Positions 39,905 to 49,305 of a stretch of DNA of 64,000 nucleotides are shown piece by piece (position 1 is the stretch's first letter; each line of letters starts with the position of its first letter). A program made the position numbers and the translations under genes. The notes beneath the pieces were generated by a model. The model was not told where the DNA came from. It ran no database searches and worked only from the letters and a program-made list of their open reading frames with translations. Source of the DNA: Nocardia seriolae NBRC 15557 (GTDB taxonomy: Bacteria > Actinomycetota > Actinomycetes > Mycobacteriales > Mycobacteriaceae); assembly GCF_007990715.1 (NCBI RefSeq), contig NZ_BJWY01000019.1, positions 1 through 64,000 on the forward strand, in the 5' to 3' direction.

Positions 39905-40369
39905 CTACTTCTCGCAGGCGATCCCGTCACCGTTACGATCCAGCCCCGGCCGGTAACCCGGGTCGCCGCGGTGCAACGGCGCGAACCCCGCCCGTTTGGC
40001 CTCCGCGCAACTGCCGTAGTACACCGACGGTGCCTTGGTGGTCGTGGGAGCCGCCTGCGGCTCGGGCGCGGCCGGCTGTACCGAAGGCGGTGGCTGCAGG
40101 GCGGGCGACGGAATCGTCGGGGGAGCGATCGTCGTGGGGAGCTCGGCGGTCGTCGGGGCCGGAGTCTCCGGCGGCGTCGACTGCGTAGCGGACGAGGCCG
40201 CGGTGCTCGAAGCCGGCGCTTTACTCGACGACACCGCGACGCTTGTCGCCGATGTCGGCGCAGGACCGCCGCTGCCGCTCGAACCGCAGGCCGAGGTCAG
40301 CAACGTACAGGCGACAGCAACGAACAGGCCCCGCCCCAGTGCGTGCGAATTGTGTGCAACGGTGCGCAA
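39905..40369 (-). CDS. Excalibur-domain lipoprotein
   Basis: The 154-residue precursor, translated from TTG 40369 (GGGGGA 9 nt upstream), has a basic segment, a hydrophobic core and the lipobox TSAC. A long Ser/Ala/Pro/Thr-rich linker follows, then a C-terminal Excalibur domain (YYGSCAEAKRAGFAPLHRGD ending in DRNGDGIACEK). Excalibur domains bind calcium through DxDxDGxxCE and usually sit on cell-surface proteins. The TTG start is inferred from the signal peptide and ribosome site. It is convergent with the MMPL gene. Confidence 0.75.
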   Translation of the reverse strand: MRTVAHNSHALGRGLFVAVACTLLTSACGSSGSGGPAPTSATSVAVSSSKAPASSTAASSATQSTPPETPAPTTAELPTTIAPPTIPSPALQPPPSVQPAAPEPQAAPTTTKAPSVYYGSCAEAKRAGFAPLHRGDPGYRPGLDRNGDGIACEK

Positions 40370-40660
40370 TTGAGCATTCCCCCAGGAGAATCGGATGGTG
40401 CGTGCGGCCGCCGAGTTCGCATCGACGTGCCCGCACGCTCGATACCCTGCACCCGATAGGCGGGTCGGCACCCGTCCGAGCGAACAGTTGGCACGATCGG
40501 TCACAGCGCTCCAGACTGATTCGCCGCCCGCGTGCCATTCGATCCCGCCTCGGCATCGAGGCGACGTGAGTGTCCCAGCGTTGTCCTGGCCCGAAATCGA
40601 TTTCCACACAGTCGAGTCGGCGTATACACGGCGTACCACGGTCGATCGAAGGACCCCCGG

Positions 40661-41143
40661 ATGTCGATGCCCTATCCCCAATTCCCTGCCCCGCCCGTCC
40701 CATCCGTTCGTCGACGTCCCAGCCCGGTTCGGATGATCTTCCTGATCCCGCTGCTGCTCGGCTTCGCATGGTTGATCGCCTACTACTTCTACGCGGGCAA
40801 CTTCGTATTCATGTATCGCCTCGGTGCCTGGCACTTCCTGATCGGTCTGTCGCTGATCCTCATCGGCGTGATCGGCGCCATCGGAGCCCGGGCCGTGGTG
40901 AAGGCGCCGGTCGCCTTCGTCGGCCCCTACAACCCACAGACGAGCTCGCTGTCGATCGTCGCGCTCGTGCTCGGCTTCGTCTTCCCCTTCGCCGCCATCC
41001 CGATCGGCCACATCGCGCGAGCCCAGATCCGCGCCACCGGCGAGCAAGGCGACGGTCTCGCGCTGACCGGCCTGGTACTCGGATACCTATGGCTGACATT
41101 CCTGATCGCGGCGGTCGTCGCGGTCGTCGCCACCGTCCACTAG
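40661..41143 (+). CDS. Small membrane protein with DUF4190-like C-terminus
   Basis: The 160-residue protein begins with a Pro-rich cytoplasmic tail (MSMPYPQFPAPPVPSVRRRP) and has four membrane helices. The second pair contains SSLSIVALVLGFVFPFAAIP, then GHIARAQIRATGEQGDGLAL, TGLVLGYLWLTFLIAAVVAV, which is the DUF4190 signature. AAGGA lies 8 nt before ATG 40661. Function is unknown. Confidence 0.8.
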   Translation: MSMPYPQFPAPPVPSVRRRPSPVRMIFLIPLLLGFAWLIAYYFYAGNFVFMYRLGAWHFLIGLSLILIGVIGAIGARAVVKAPVAFVGPYNPQTSSLSIVALVLGFVFPFAAIPIGHIARAQIRATGEQGDGLALTGLVLGYLWLTFLIAAVVAVVATVH

Positions 41144-41245
41144 CCGAGGCGCCCGGTCACCGCCGAGTTCGGCTGTCGGCGAATCTGCCCTGCGCCACCA
41201 GGGCTGATTCGCTGTGGGCGCTGGTCACCGCATACACTGCACGCT

Positions 41246-41479
41246 ATGCGGATGTTCCTGGATATCCTCCTCGTTATCACCAGCGTGCTGCTGGTGCTGC
41301 TGGTGCTGCTGCACCGCGCCAAGGGCGGAGGTCTGTCCAGCCTCTTCGGTGGTGGCGTGCAGTCGAGCCTGTCGGGTTCGACGGTGGTGGAGAAGAACCT
41401 CGACCGGATCACCATCTTCCTCGGCTTGATCTGGTTGATCTCGATTCTCGGGATCGGCCTCGAGATCAAGTTCGCTTAA
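41246..41479 (+). CDS. secG: Preprotein translocase subunit SecG
   Basis: The 77-residue membrane subunit of the SecYEG channel has two hydrophobic helices (about residues 3-22 and 55-74) around a conserved glycine-rich loop (LHRAKGGGLSSLFGGGVQSS). Its length and sequence are typical of actinobacterial SecG. In mycobacteria it lies close behind tpiA; here a 26 kb accessory block separates them. It is followed by its own hairpin terminator. Confidence 0.95.
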   Translation: MRMFLDILLVITSVLLVLLVLLHRAKGGGLSSLFGGGVQSSLSGSTVVEKNLDRITIFLGLIWLISILGIGLEIKFA

Positions 41480-41497
41480 ACGTCCCACAGTTCCTGA

Positions 41498-41533
41498 AAT
41501 CGCCCGGGTACCGGTACAGGTGCCCGGGCGATT
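41498..41533. terminator. Hairpin terminator after secG
   Basis: An 11-bp perfect stem (AATCGCCCGGG at 41498-41508 and CCCGGGCGATT at 41523-41533) encloses a 14-nt loop. It also lies just past the end of the convergent small gene and may serve both strands. Confidence 0.8.
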
Positions 41534-41541
41534 CGTCGTGG

Positions 41542-41883
41542 TCAGGCCGGGTTGCGGTGCAGGGGTGAGAGATTGGCCAGGGCGGCGGTCAGCGCGCGGC
41601 GGGCGTCGGCGCGGCTGATGGGGGTGTCGTCGTCGAGGGCGGCCAGCTCGATGGTGAGGAAGTCGCGGATCAGATCTGACATGGACACCCCGCGATGGTC
41701 GGCCTCGGCGCGGATGCGCTGGTCCATGGCGTAGGGGAGGCGCACCGTGCGCAGCACCGTGACCGGGGTGTCGGGGCCGGGCAGTTCGGGTTCGGGGGTG
41801 TCCTCGTCGAAGGTCAGATCGGCGAGGAAGTCGCGGGCCTCCTCGGCCGTGTGGGGGTAGCCCCGGTCGGGGTAGTCACTCAT
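41542..41883 (-). CDS. Putative ribbon-helix-helix antitoxin
   Basis: The 113-residue protein has an acidic N-terminal half, then VLRTVRLPYAMDQRIRAEAD followed by HRGVSMSDLIRDFLTIELAA, which fits a beta strand and two helices of the ribbon-helix-helix fold used by antitoxins. Its ATG overlaps the stop of the upstream gene by 8 nt, giving translational coupling. The upstream product has the size and strand pattern of a small toxin. A regulatory role at the upstream palindrome is inference. Confidence 0.6.
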   Translation of the reverse strand: MSDYPDRGYPHTAEEARDFLADLTFDEDTPEPELPGPDTPVTVLRTVRLPYAMDQRIRAEADHRGVSMSDLIRDFLTIELAALDDDTPISRADARRALTAALANLSPLHRNPA

Positions 41884-42163
41884 GGTCCGCCTCCCATTGT
41901 TCGAACTGGGCGAGGAGCCGGCCGGTCACCGGTGTGACACCGACGACCTGCTGATCCCACTGCGACAGTGGCCGAACCACCACCGCCAGCGGCTGCCCGG
42001 CGCCGGAGCGGCCGATGACCATCAGGACGGGCAGTCCGCCCGTTCCGCGCACCGGTCGCGGCCAGCGTCGGCCGGGACCGGTCAGGACTCGCATGATGTC
42101 CTCGGGCGCGATGCCGAGCCGTGCCGCGACGTCCAGGGCCCACTCGGGAATCTCATATCCCAC
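41876..42163 (-). CDS. Putative toxin partner of the ribbon-helix-helix protein
   Basis: The 95-residue protein from GTG 42163 begins VGYEIPEWALDVAARLGIAP and contains VLMVIGRSGAGQPLAVVVRP and VVGVTPVTGRLLAQFEQWEA. A helix, then several strands with a basic patch (PGRRWPRPVRG), faintly recalls BrnT/RelE-type small toxins in pattern, but no family is certain. I chose GTG 42163 because TATTAT lies 6 nt upstream, as for a leaderless message. Longer starts (to 42292) lie upstream of that promoter. Confidence 0.55.
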   Translation of the reverse strand: MGYEIPEWALDVAARLGIAPEDIMRVLTGPGRRWPRPVRGTGGLPVLMVIGRSGAGQPLAVVVRPLSQWDQQVVGVTPVTGRLLAQFEQWEADHE

Positions 42164-42167
42164 GGCC

Positions 42168-42183
42168 GCATAATACGATCGTA
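42168..42183 (-). promoter_or_regulatory. Leaderless promoter and operator of the two-gene cassette
   Basis: On the minus strand TATTAT ends 6 nt before GTG 42163, the spacing of a -10 element that starts transcription at the first codon. It abuts and overlaps the perfect palindrome TACGATCGTA (42174-42183), which is well placed to act as an autoregulatory site for the ribbon-helix-helix protein. Confidence 0.55.
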
Positions 42184-42312
42184 AAACAGCTGGTCGCCAC
42201 CTGTCGACCAGGCTTGTCCGGGACCGGCGGCCAAGTCGGCGAAATGTGTGGATTCGATGAAGGTCCGCGGGACCGGCGTGCGTGTCCGGCAAACGGTCTG
42301 CATCATGAACGA

Positions 42313-42978
42313 ATGGACCCGGTGAAGACGGTCGCGCCGAGCCTTGCTGGGGTGCTGGACCGGAATCTGTTCTGGATGGTGTGGAACACCGTATTGGCTT
42401 GGATCCCGGTCGCTTTGGCGCTGCTGGCGTTCCGGGGTGGGCGCGAGGACGAACGGCGACTACCGATTTCGCCGGTGTGGTGGGGCGGGGTCGCGCTGCT
42501 GGTGTTGTTCCTGCCCAACGCGCCGTACGTGGTGACCGACCTGGTGCATCTGCGCGACGATATCCGCGCGGCCGGCAACGGGCCGGTGGTCACGACGATC
42601 CTGCCGGTGTACGCGGTGTTCATCGCCTCGGGATTCGTCGCCTACTACCTGGTGCTGGCCGAGCTGGGACGCTTCCTGGAGGGGCGCGGGCTGGGCGCGT
42701 GGCGCACCCCGGTCACCCTCACCGTCCACCTGCTGTGTGCGGTAGGGGTTTTCCTGGGCCGCTGGGTGCGGTTGAACAGCTGGGAGCCGGTGGTGCAACC
42801 GCGCGGCACCCTCGACCGGATGCTGCTGGCGCTGAGCTGGAACTGGGCGCCGGTCTTGATCGCGGCGGTGTTCGTGGCAACCGGGCTGGGGCACTTCGTG
42901 ACCCGCGCGGTCGTCGAGACGGGGATGGTGAGCCTGCACAGGGCCGCCCGGCTGCTCCGAACCCGGAAGTTCGCCTAG
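42313..42978 (+). CDS. DUF1361 family membrane protein
   Basis: The 221-residue protein has about six hydrophobic helices and the DUF1361 signature LLVLFLPNAPYVVTDLVHLR (in the third helix region). Polar residues follow in GRWVRLNSWEPV. No function is established for the family. ATG 42313 (MDPVKTVAPS) is the only start that gives a normal N-terminus. Confidence 0.85.
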   Translation: MDPVKTVAPSLAGVLDRNLFWMVWNTVLAWIPVALALLAFRGGREDERRLPISPVWWGGVALLVLFLPNAPYVVTDLVHLRDDIRAAGNGPVVTTILPVYAVFIASGFVAYYLVLAELGRFLEGRGLGAWRTPVTLTVHLLCAVGVFLGRWVRLNSWEPVVQPRGTLDRMLLALSWNWAPVLIAAVFVATGLGHFVTRAVVETGMVSLHRAARLLRTRKFA

Positions 42979-42996
42979 CCGAGCGCCCCCGGTCGA

Positions 42997-44604
42997 TCAG
43001 GCCAGGCCCAGCCGTTCCGCGGCGAGCACGCGGATGGCCTTCTTGTCCGGCTTGCCGAGGCCGGTCAGCGGCAACTCCTCGATCACCACGACATGCTTGG
43101 GCACCTGCACCGAACCCTTGCGCTGCTTGACCGCCGCCTGGATCTCGGCGGTGACCGTCGCCACGGCGGCCGGATCGGCGGCGGTGTCGGCGTCGAGGAC
43201 CAGCACCGCGGTCACCGCCTCACCCCAATGCGCGTCCGGCACCCCGACGACCGCGACGGTGAGCACCTTCGGGTGTTCGGAGACAACGTCTTCCACCTCG
43301 CGCGGGAACACGTTGAACCCGCCGGTGACCACCATGTCCTTGGACCGCCCGACGATGAACAGGAACCCGTCCTCGTCCTGCCGGGCCAGGTCACCGGTGC
43401 GCAGCCACCCGTTCTTGAAGGTGTCGGCGGTGACCTCGGGCAGATTCAGGTACCCCGCGGCCAGCAGCGGCCCCGACACACAGATCTCGCCGACCTCGCC
43501 CTGGGCGACCTGCCGGTCGTCGGGGTCGAGCAGCGCCACCCGCACCGCCACCGAGGGCCGCCCGCACGAGGTCAGCCGGTCCTTGTCGTGCTCGTCCTTG
43601 CCCAGATAGCTGATCGCCATCGGCGCCTCGGACTGCCCGAAGTACTGGGCGAAGATCGGCCCGAACCGATCGATGGCCTCCTGCAACCGATTCGGGTCGA
43701 TCGCGGCCGCCCCGTAGTAGACGGTCTCGAGCGAGGACAGGTCGCGGGTGTGCGAATCGGGGTGGTCCAGCAGCGCGTACAGCATCGAGGGCACCAGCAT
43801 GGTCGCCGAGATCTTGTGCTCCTCGATTGCGCGCAGCACCTCGCCCGCGTCGAAGCGCGGCAGCACCACGCATTGCCCGCCCAGCAGTACGACCGGCAGG
43901 AAGAACGCCGCGCCCGCATGCGAAAGCGGCGTGCAGATCAGGAATTTCGGGCGCTTGGGCCATTCCCATTCCGAGAGCTGGATCTGGGTCATGGTGTTCA
44001 TGGTCGCCGCCGTGCCGACCACGCCCTTGGGCTTGCCGGTGGTGCCGCCGGTGTAGCTGATCGAGATGACATCGGTGGGCAGCAGCTCGACGGCCTGCAC
44101 GTCGTGTGGCGCGTACTTGTCGGCGGCCGCGAGCAGATCCGCCCCGACGTCGGCCAGCGCCTCGGGCACCGGGCCCAGCACCAGGATCTTGGTCAGCGTC
44201 GGCACCATGTCGACCAGCTCGCGGGCGCGCGCCACGAACGCGGGCACCGGATCCAGGATGAGTGTCGAGATGCCCGCGTCGGCAAGCACATACGCGTGAT
44301 CGTCCAGACCGCCGATGGGGTGCAGGGCGGTGCGCCGCGAACCCACGATCTGGCCCGCGCCGATGGTGAACAGCACCTCGGGCCGGTTCAGCGCCAGCAC
44401 CCCGACCGGGGTGCCGGTGGTGACGCCGTGCTCGGCGAAGGCGTCGATGTAGCGGCTCATGCCGTCCAATACCTCACCGCCGGTGAGGATGTGGTCGCCC
44501 AGCGTCAGCACCGGCCGGTTGCGGTGCCGTTTGAGCCCGGCCACCAGGGCGTGGCCGTTGTGCACGGGCAGCCGCAGCAGAGTGTCGGGATCGAGTGTGG
44601 TCAT
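42997..44604 (-). CDS. Acyl-CoA ligase (FadD family)
   Basis: The 535-residue ANL-superfamily enzyme activates a carboxylic acid as its adenylate and then transfers it to CoA. The AMP motif SYTGGTTGKPKG, the motif GYLNLPEVTADTFKNGWLRT followed by GDLA, and the C-terminal catalytic lysine in PLTGLGKPDKKAIR are all intact. The gene order and likely KstR box suggest a fatty or steroid-derived acid as substrate. It is the third gene of the SDR-thiolase-ligase unit, 24 nt after the thiolase. The closest mycobacterial analogue by motif is FadD8; the assignment is tentative. Confidence 0.88.
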   Translation of the reverse strand: MTTLDPDTLLRLPVHNGHALVAGLKRHRNRPVLTLGDHILTGGEVLDGMSRYIDAFAEHGVTTGTPVGVLALNRPEVLFTIGAGQIVGSRRTALHPIGGLDDHAYVLADAGISTLILDPVPAFVARARELVDMVPTLTKILVLGPVPEALADVGADLLAAADKYAPHDVQAVELLPTDVISISYTGGTTGKPKGVVGTAATMNTMTQIQLSEWEWPKRPKFLICTPLSHAGAAFFLPVVLLGGQCVVLPRFDAGEVLRAIEEHKISATMLVPSMLYALLDHPDSHTRDLSSLETVYYGAAAIDPNRLQEAIDRFGPIFAQYFGQSEAPMAISYLGKDEHDKDRLTSCGRPSVAVRVALLDPDDRQVAQGEVGEICVSGPLLAAGYLNLPEVTADTFKNGWLRTGDLARQDEDGFLFIVGRSKDMVVTGGFNVFPREVEDVVSEHPKVLTVAVVGVPDAHWGEAVTAVLVLDADTAADPAAVATVTAEIQAAVKQRKGSVQVPKHVVVIEELPLTGLGKPDKKAIRVLAAERLGLA

Positions 44605-44628
44605 GGGATTCTCAACTCCGTCCGATTC

Positions 44629-45822
44629 TCACGCCGTGTGGGCCGCGTACAGGGTGACGACCACCGCGCCACCCAGGCCCAGATTGTGCGCCAGCGCCGT
44701 GCGCGCGCCCGCCACCTGACGTTCGCCCGCCAATCCGCGCAGCTGCCAGCTCAATTCGGTGCACTGCGCCAGACCGGTCGCGCCGAGCGGGTGACCCTTG
44801 GAGATGAGCCCGCCCGACGGGTTGACCACCCAGGTGCCGCCGTAGGTGGTCGCGCCCGACTCGACCAGCGCCCCGGACTCGCCCTCGCCGCACAGGCCCA
44901 GCGCCTCGTAGGTGATGAGCTCGTTGATGGTGAAGCAGTCGCGCAGCTCGATCACATCGACATCGGCGACCCCGATGCCCGCGCGCGCGAACACCTTCGA
45001 GGCCGCGGCCCGGGTCCTGGGCGCACCCACCACGTCGATCATGGAACCGGTGGAGAAGGAGTTGCCGTCATCGGTGGCCAGCTCCTGGGCCAGGATCTCG
45101 ATGGCCTGGCCTTCCAGGCCGTTGGCCCTGACGAACTCCTCGCGCACCACGACCGCCGCGGCCGCGCCGTCGGACATGGGCGAGCACTGCGAGCGGGTCA
45201 GCGGCCCGTGCACCGGCTTGTCGCCCAGCACCTGCTCGAGGGTGTAGGCATCCTGGAACTGTGCGAGGGGATTCCGGGTCGAGTGCTCGTGGTTCTTGAC
45301 CGCGACCGCCGCCAGCTGCTCGGGGGTGGTGCCGTAGCGCTTCATGTGCTCGATGGCGGCATTGCCGAAGAACTGGGTGGTGATCGGCGCGGCCGAGAAC
45401 TCGAAGTGCTCGCGGTTGACCTCGAGGTGCGCGTCGACGGTGGTGACCTTGGGCTTGGTGGCCGGACCGGCCATGGCCTCCTTGGTCATCTGCTCGAACC
45501 CGACCGCCAGTGCCACATCGGTGATCCCGGCGGCCACCCACTCGCGGGCGAACATGAGCGCGGTGGAGCCGGTGGCGCAGTTGTTGTTCACGTTCACGAT
45601 CGGGATGCCGGTCAGGCCGATGTCGTAGAGGGCGCGCTGCCCGGCGGCCGAGGGCTGGAAGACGTAGCCGACCGCGGCGCGCTGCACCTGGTCGTAGGTG
45701 ACGCCCGCGTCCTCGAGTGCGCCGTTCACGGCCTCGGCGACCATCTGCGGGTAGGTCCACTCGCGGGAACCGATCTTGACGAACGGCGTCATGTTCACGC
45801 CGACGACGAAAACGCGTCGCAT
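44629..45822 (-). CDS. Thiolase/SCP-x type lipid transfer protein
   Basis: The 397-residue thiolase-fold protein carries the nucleophile in VNNNCATGSTALM (Cys82) and the C-terminal HPLGATGLAQ motif. The GGG-type and second-cysteine motifs follow the SCP-x/lipid-transfer-protein branch (NPSGGLISKGHPLGATGLAQ) rather than the biosynthetic thiolases. Members cleave branched or steroid side-chain beta-ketoacyl-CoA or act as aldol lyases. It is the middle gene of the operon (24 nt to the ligase, 43 nt from the SDR). Confidence 0.88.
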   Translation of the reverse strand: MRRVFVVGVNMTPFVKIGSREWTYPQMVAEAVNGALEDAGVTYDQVQRAAVGYVFQPSAAGQRALYDIGLTGIPIVNVNNNCATGSTALMFAREWVAAGITDVALAVGFEQMTKEAMAGPATKPKVTTVDAHLEVNREHFEFSAAPITTQFFGNAAIEHMKRYGTTPEQLAAVAVKNHEHSTRNPLAQFQDAYTLEQVLGDKPVHGPLTRSQCSPMSDGAAAAVVVREEFVRANGLEGQAIEILAQELATDDGNSFSTGSMIDVVGAPRTRAAASKVFARAGIGVADVDVIELRDCFTINELITYEALGLCGEGESGALVESGATTYGGTWVVNPSGGLISKGHPLGATGLAQCTELSWQLRGLAGERQVAGARTALAHNLGLGGAVVVTLYAAHTA

Positions 45823-45865
45823 AGGGTTGTCCACTCCTGTTCTTAGGGAACGTAATTCGTGTTGT

Positions 45866-46714
45866 CTAATCGGCGCGCGGGATGCGGCCGTCGAGGTCGG
45901 TGAAGCCGTACGCCTGCGCCAGATCGGCGACCTTCCAGGCTTTTCCGGTGCGCGCCAGGCGATCCGGATCTGCGGCCAGCGCCACCACGGCGCGGCCCGG
46001 GAAGCGCGGTGTCTCGGCCTGATCCAGGTCGTAGGTGCCCTCGCCGGGCAGGGTGACCAGGCGGCGGCCCTGCGCGTCGGGCGGAACCATTTGCAGCAGT
46101 TCGGTATTGACGATGCCCGGCCAGATCGATACCGCCGTCGCGCCGGTACCCTCGAGATCGTGGGCCAGATCGGCGGTGAGCCGGTCCACGGCGGCCTTGC
46201 CGACGCCGTAGACCGCATTGTGCATCTGGCGGACCGCGCCCGGCGAGGACACGCTCACGATCAGCCCCTGCGACTCGATGATCAGCGCAGCTGCGAAAAC
46301 GCTTGCCACGTAATGGGATCGGACGCCGATATCGAAGCCCGCGTCCCATGCCTTGGGTGGCACCTCCCAGAACTTGCGCCCGATCCAGCGCGCCGAGCCC
46401 GGCGCGTCGTAGACATTGTTGACCAGGACGTCCAGGCGGCCCTGCTCCGCGCGCACCTGCGCGAACAGCTTCTCCACGGCGGCGTCGTCGCGGTGATCGC
46501 ACACCACCGCCACCCCGGTCCCGCCGAGTTCGGTGATCTCGGCGGCGGTGGCGGCCACGGTGCCCGGCAGGTGCCCGGCCGTGACGGTGCGCCCGGTGAC
46601 GTACACGGTCGCCCCGGCCGCGCCCAGCTCCAGGGCGATGCCCTTGCCGATGCCCCGGCTGGCCCCGGTCACCACCGCGACCTTCCCGGCCAGAATCTTG
46701 GGTATTTCGCTCAC
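45866..46714 (-). CDS. Short-chain dehydrogenase/reductase
   Basis: The 282-residue classical SDR has TGASRGIGKG (residues 16-25) for the nucleotide, VNNVYD, the catalytic Ser region SVSSPGAV and YGVGK as the YxxxK motif, with an extended C-terminal arm. In this operon it probably reduces or oxidises an acyl-CoA or sterol-derived alcohol. It is the first gene of the three, starting 24 nt from the KstR-like box and divergent from the epoxide hydrolase gene. Confidence 0.88.
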   Translation of the reverse strand: MSEIPKILAGKVAVVTGASRGIGKGIALELGAAGATVYVTGRTVTAGHLPGTVAATAAEITELGGTGVAVVCDHRDDAAVEKLFAQVRAEQGRLDVLVNNVYDAPGSARWIGRKFWEVPPKAWDAGFDIGVRSHYVASVFAAALIIESQGLIVSVSSPGAVRQMHNAVYGVGKAAVDRLTADLAHDLEGTGATAVSIWPGIVNTELLQMVPPDAQGRRLVTLPGEGTYDLDQAETPRFPGRAVVALAADPDRLARTGKAWKVADLAQAYGFTDLDGRIPRAD

Positions 46715-46738
46715 GACCTCAGGACATTACCTTGAAAT

Positions 46739-46752
46739 AGGAACGTGTTCTA
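46739..46752. promoter_or_regulatory. KstR-like operator
   Basis: AGGAACGTGTTCTA matches the KstR consensus TnnAACnnGTTnnA at 7 of its 8 fixed positions; only the first T is A. It lies midway between the divergent SDR operon and the epoxide hydrolase gene. KstR represses cholesterol-catabolism genes in Mycobacterium and Rhodococcus. Confidence 0.6.
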
Positions 46753-46767
46753 GAAATTGGAGGCGGA

Positions 46768-47739
46768 GTGGAACTGACGCATCGGACGATCGACACCGGG
46801 GAGGTCCGCATGCATGTCGCGGACCAAGGCGAGGGCTTCCCGGTGGTGTTCTGTCACGGGTTCCCGCACACCTGGTTCATGTGGCATCGCCAGCTCGACG
46901 CCCTGGCCGCCGCGGGCTACCGCGCCCTGGCCCCCGACCTGCGCGGATACGGCCGCACCGACGCCCCCGAGGATCCCGCGGCCTACACCAACGAGGCCGT
47001 CATCGGCGACCTGCTGGCCCTGCTCGACGACATCGGCGCGGAGAAGGCCGTCTTCGTCGGCCTGGATTTCGGCGCGCAACTGGTCTGGGAACTGAGCCTG
47101 CGCGAGCCCGCCCGGGTGGCCGCGGCCATGGTCCTGAACAACCCGTTCGCCCCGCGCCCACCGCGCGCCCCCTCGGCCTACTGGACCAAGGCCGCCGAAC
47201 GCCACTTCCTGCACCTGTCCTACTTCCAGACCCCCGGCGTCGCCGATGCCGAACTCGCCGCCGACCCCCGCTCCTTCCTGGCGCGGATCTACTACTCCCT
47301 CTCCGCCGACTACCACTACCTCGACACCTGGAAGAACCCGCCCGGCCTGGGCTACCTCGACGTCCTCCCGCAGGCTCCCGCCCTCCCGTGGCCCTGGCTC
47401 TCCCAATCCGAATTCGACACCCTGGTAGCCGATTTCGAGCGCACCGGCTTCACCGGCGGCCTCAACTGGTACCGCAACCTCGACCGCAACTGGGACCTGA
47501 CCGCCGCCTACGCCGATGCCGAGATCGAAGTCCCCACCTACTTCCTCTACGGCGAAAACGACCCCGACATGGAAGGTTTCAGCGGCCGCGACCCCCTGGC
47601 CACGCTGCGCGCCAACGTGTCCGACCTGCGCGAGGTCGTGGAGGTCCCGGGCGCGGGCCACCTGGTCCAGCTCGAGCAGACCGAAGCCGTCAACGCCTTC
47701 CTGCTCGCGAGTCTGAAGAGCCTGGACCTGAACAGCTGA
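46768..47739 (+). CDS. Epoxide-hydrolase-like alpha/beta hydrolase
   Basis: The 323-residue hydrolase has the oxyanion motif HGFP (residues 30-33), a nucleophile Asp100 in VGLDFGAQ, lid tyrosines (YFQTPG and NWYRN) and a catalytic His in GAGHLVQLEQ, as in soluble epoxide hydrolases. It opens an epoxide to a diol through a covalent Asp ester. GGAGGCG precedes GTG 46768. It is divergent from the SDR operon across the KstR-like box, so a lipid or sterol-derived substrate is plausible. Confidence 0.87.
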   Translation: MELTHRTIDTGEVRMHVADQGEGFPVVFCHGFPHTWFMWHRQLDALAAAGYRALAPDLRGYGRTDAPEDPAAYTNEAVIGDLLALLDDIGAEKAVFVGLDFGAQLVWELSLREPARVAAAMVLNNPFAPRPPRAPSAYWTKAAERHFLHLSYFQTPGVADAELAADPRSFLARIYYSLSADYHYLDTWKNPPGLGYLDVLPQAPALPWPWLSQSEFDTLVADFERTGFTGGLNWYRNLDRNWDLTAAYADAEIEVPTYFLYGENDPDMEGFSGRDPLATLRANVSDLREVVEVPGAGHLVQLEQTEAVNAFLLASLKSLDLNS

Positions 47740-47745
47740 CCGAAT

Positions 47746-49128
<1,383 letters not shown>

Positions 49129-49305
49129 GGCCACAGTTTTCACCCGTCGCGGCGGTAGCGCAGGGTTTCCCGTTCGACCCGGGCCGATATCGGCGCTGCC
49201 ACATCGAGTCCGGATCCTGACCCGGGAACCATTCTGTTCGTTCGTCCAGTTTGTGTAGGGTCGGGCGAAGTCGGGTGCACGAGTTTCGATGAGGAGGCCC
49301 GGTTC

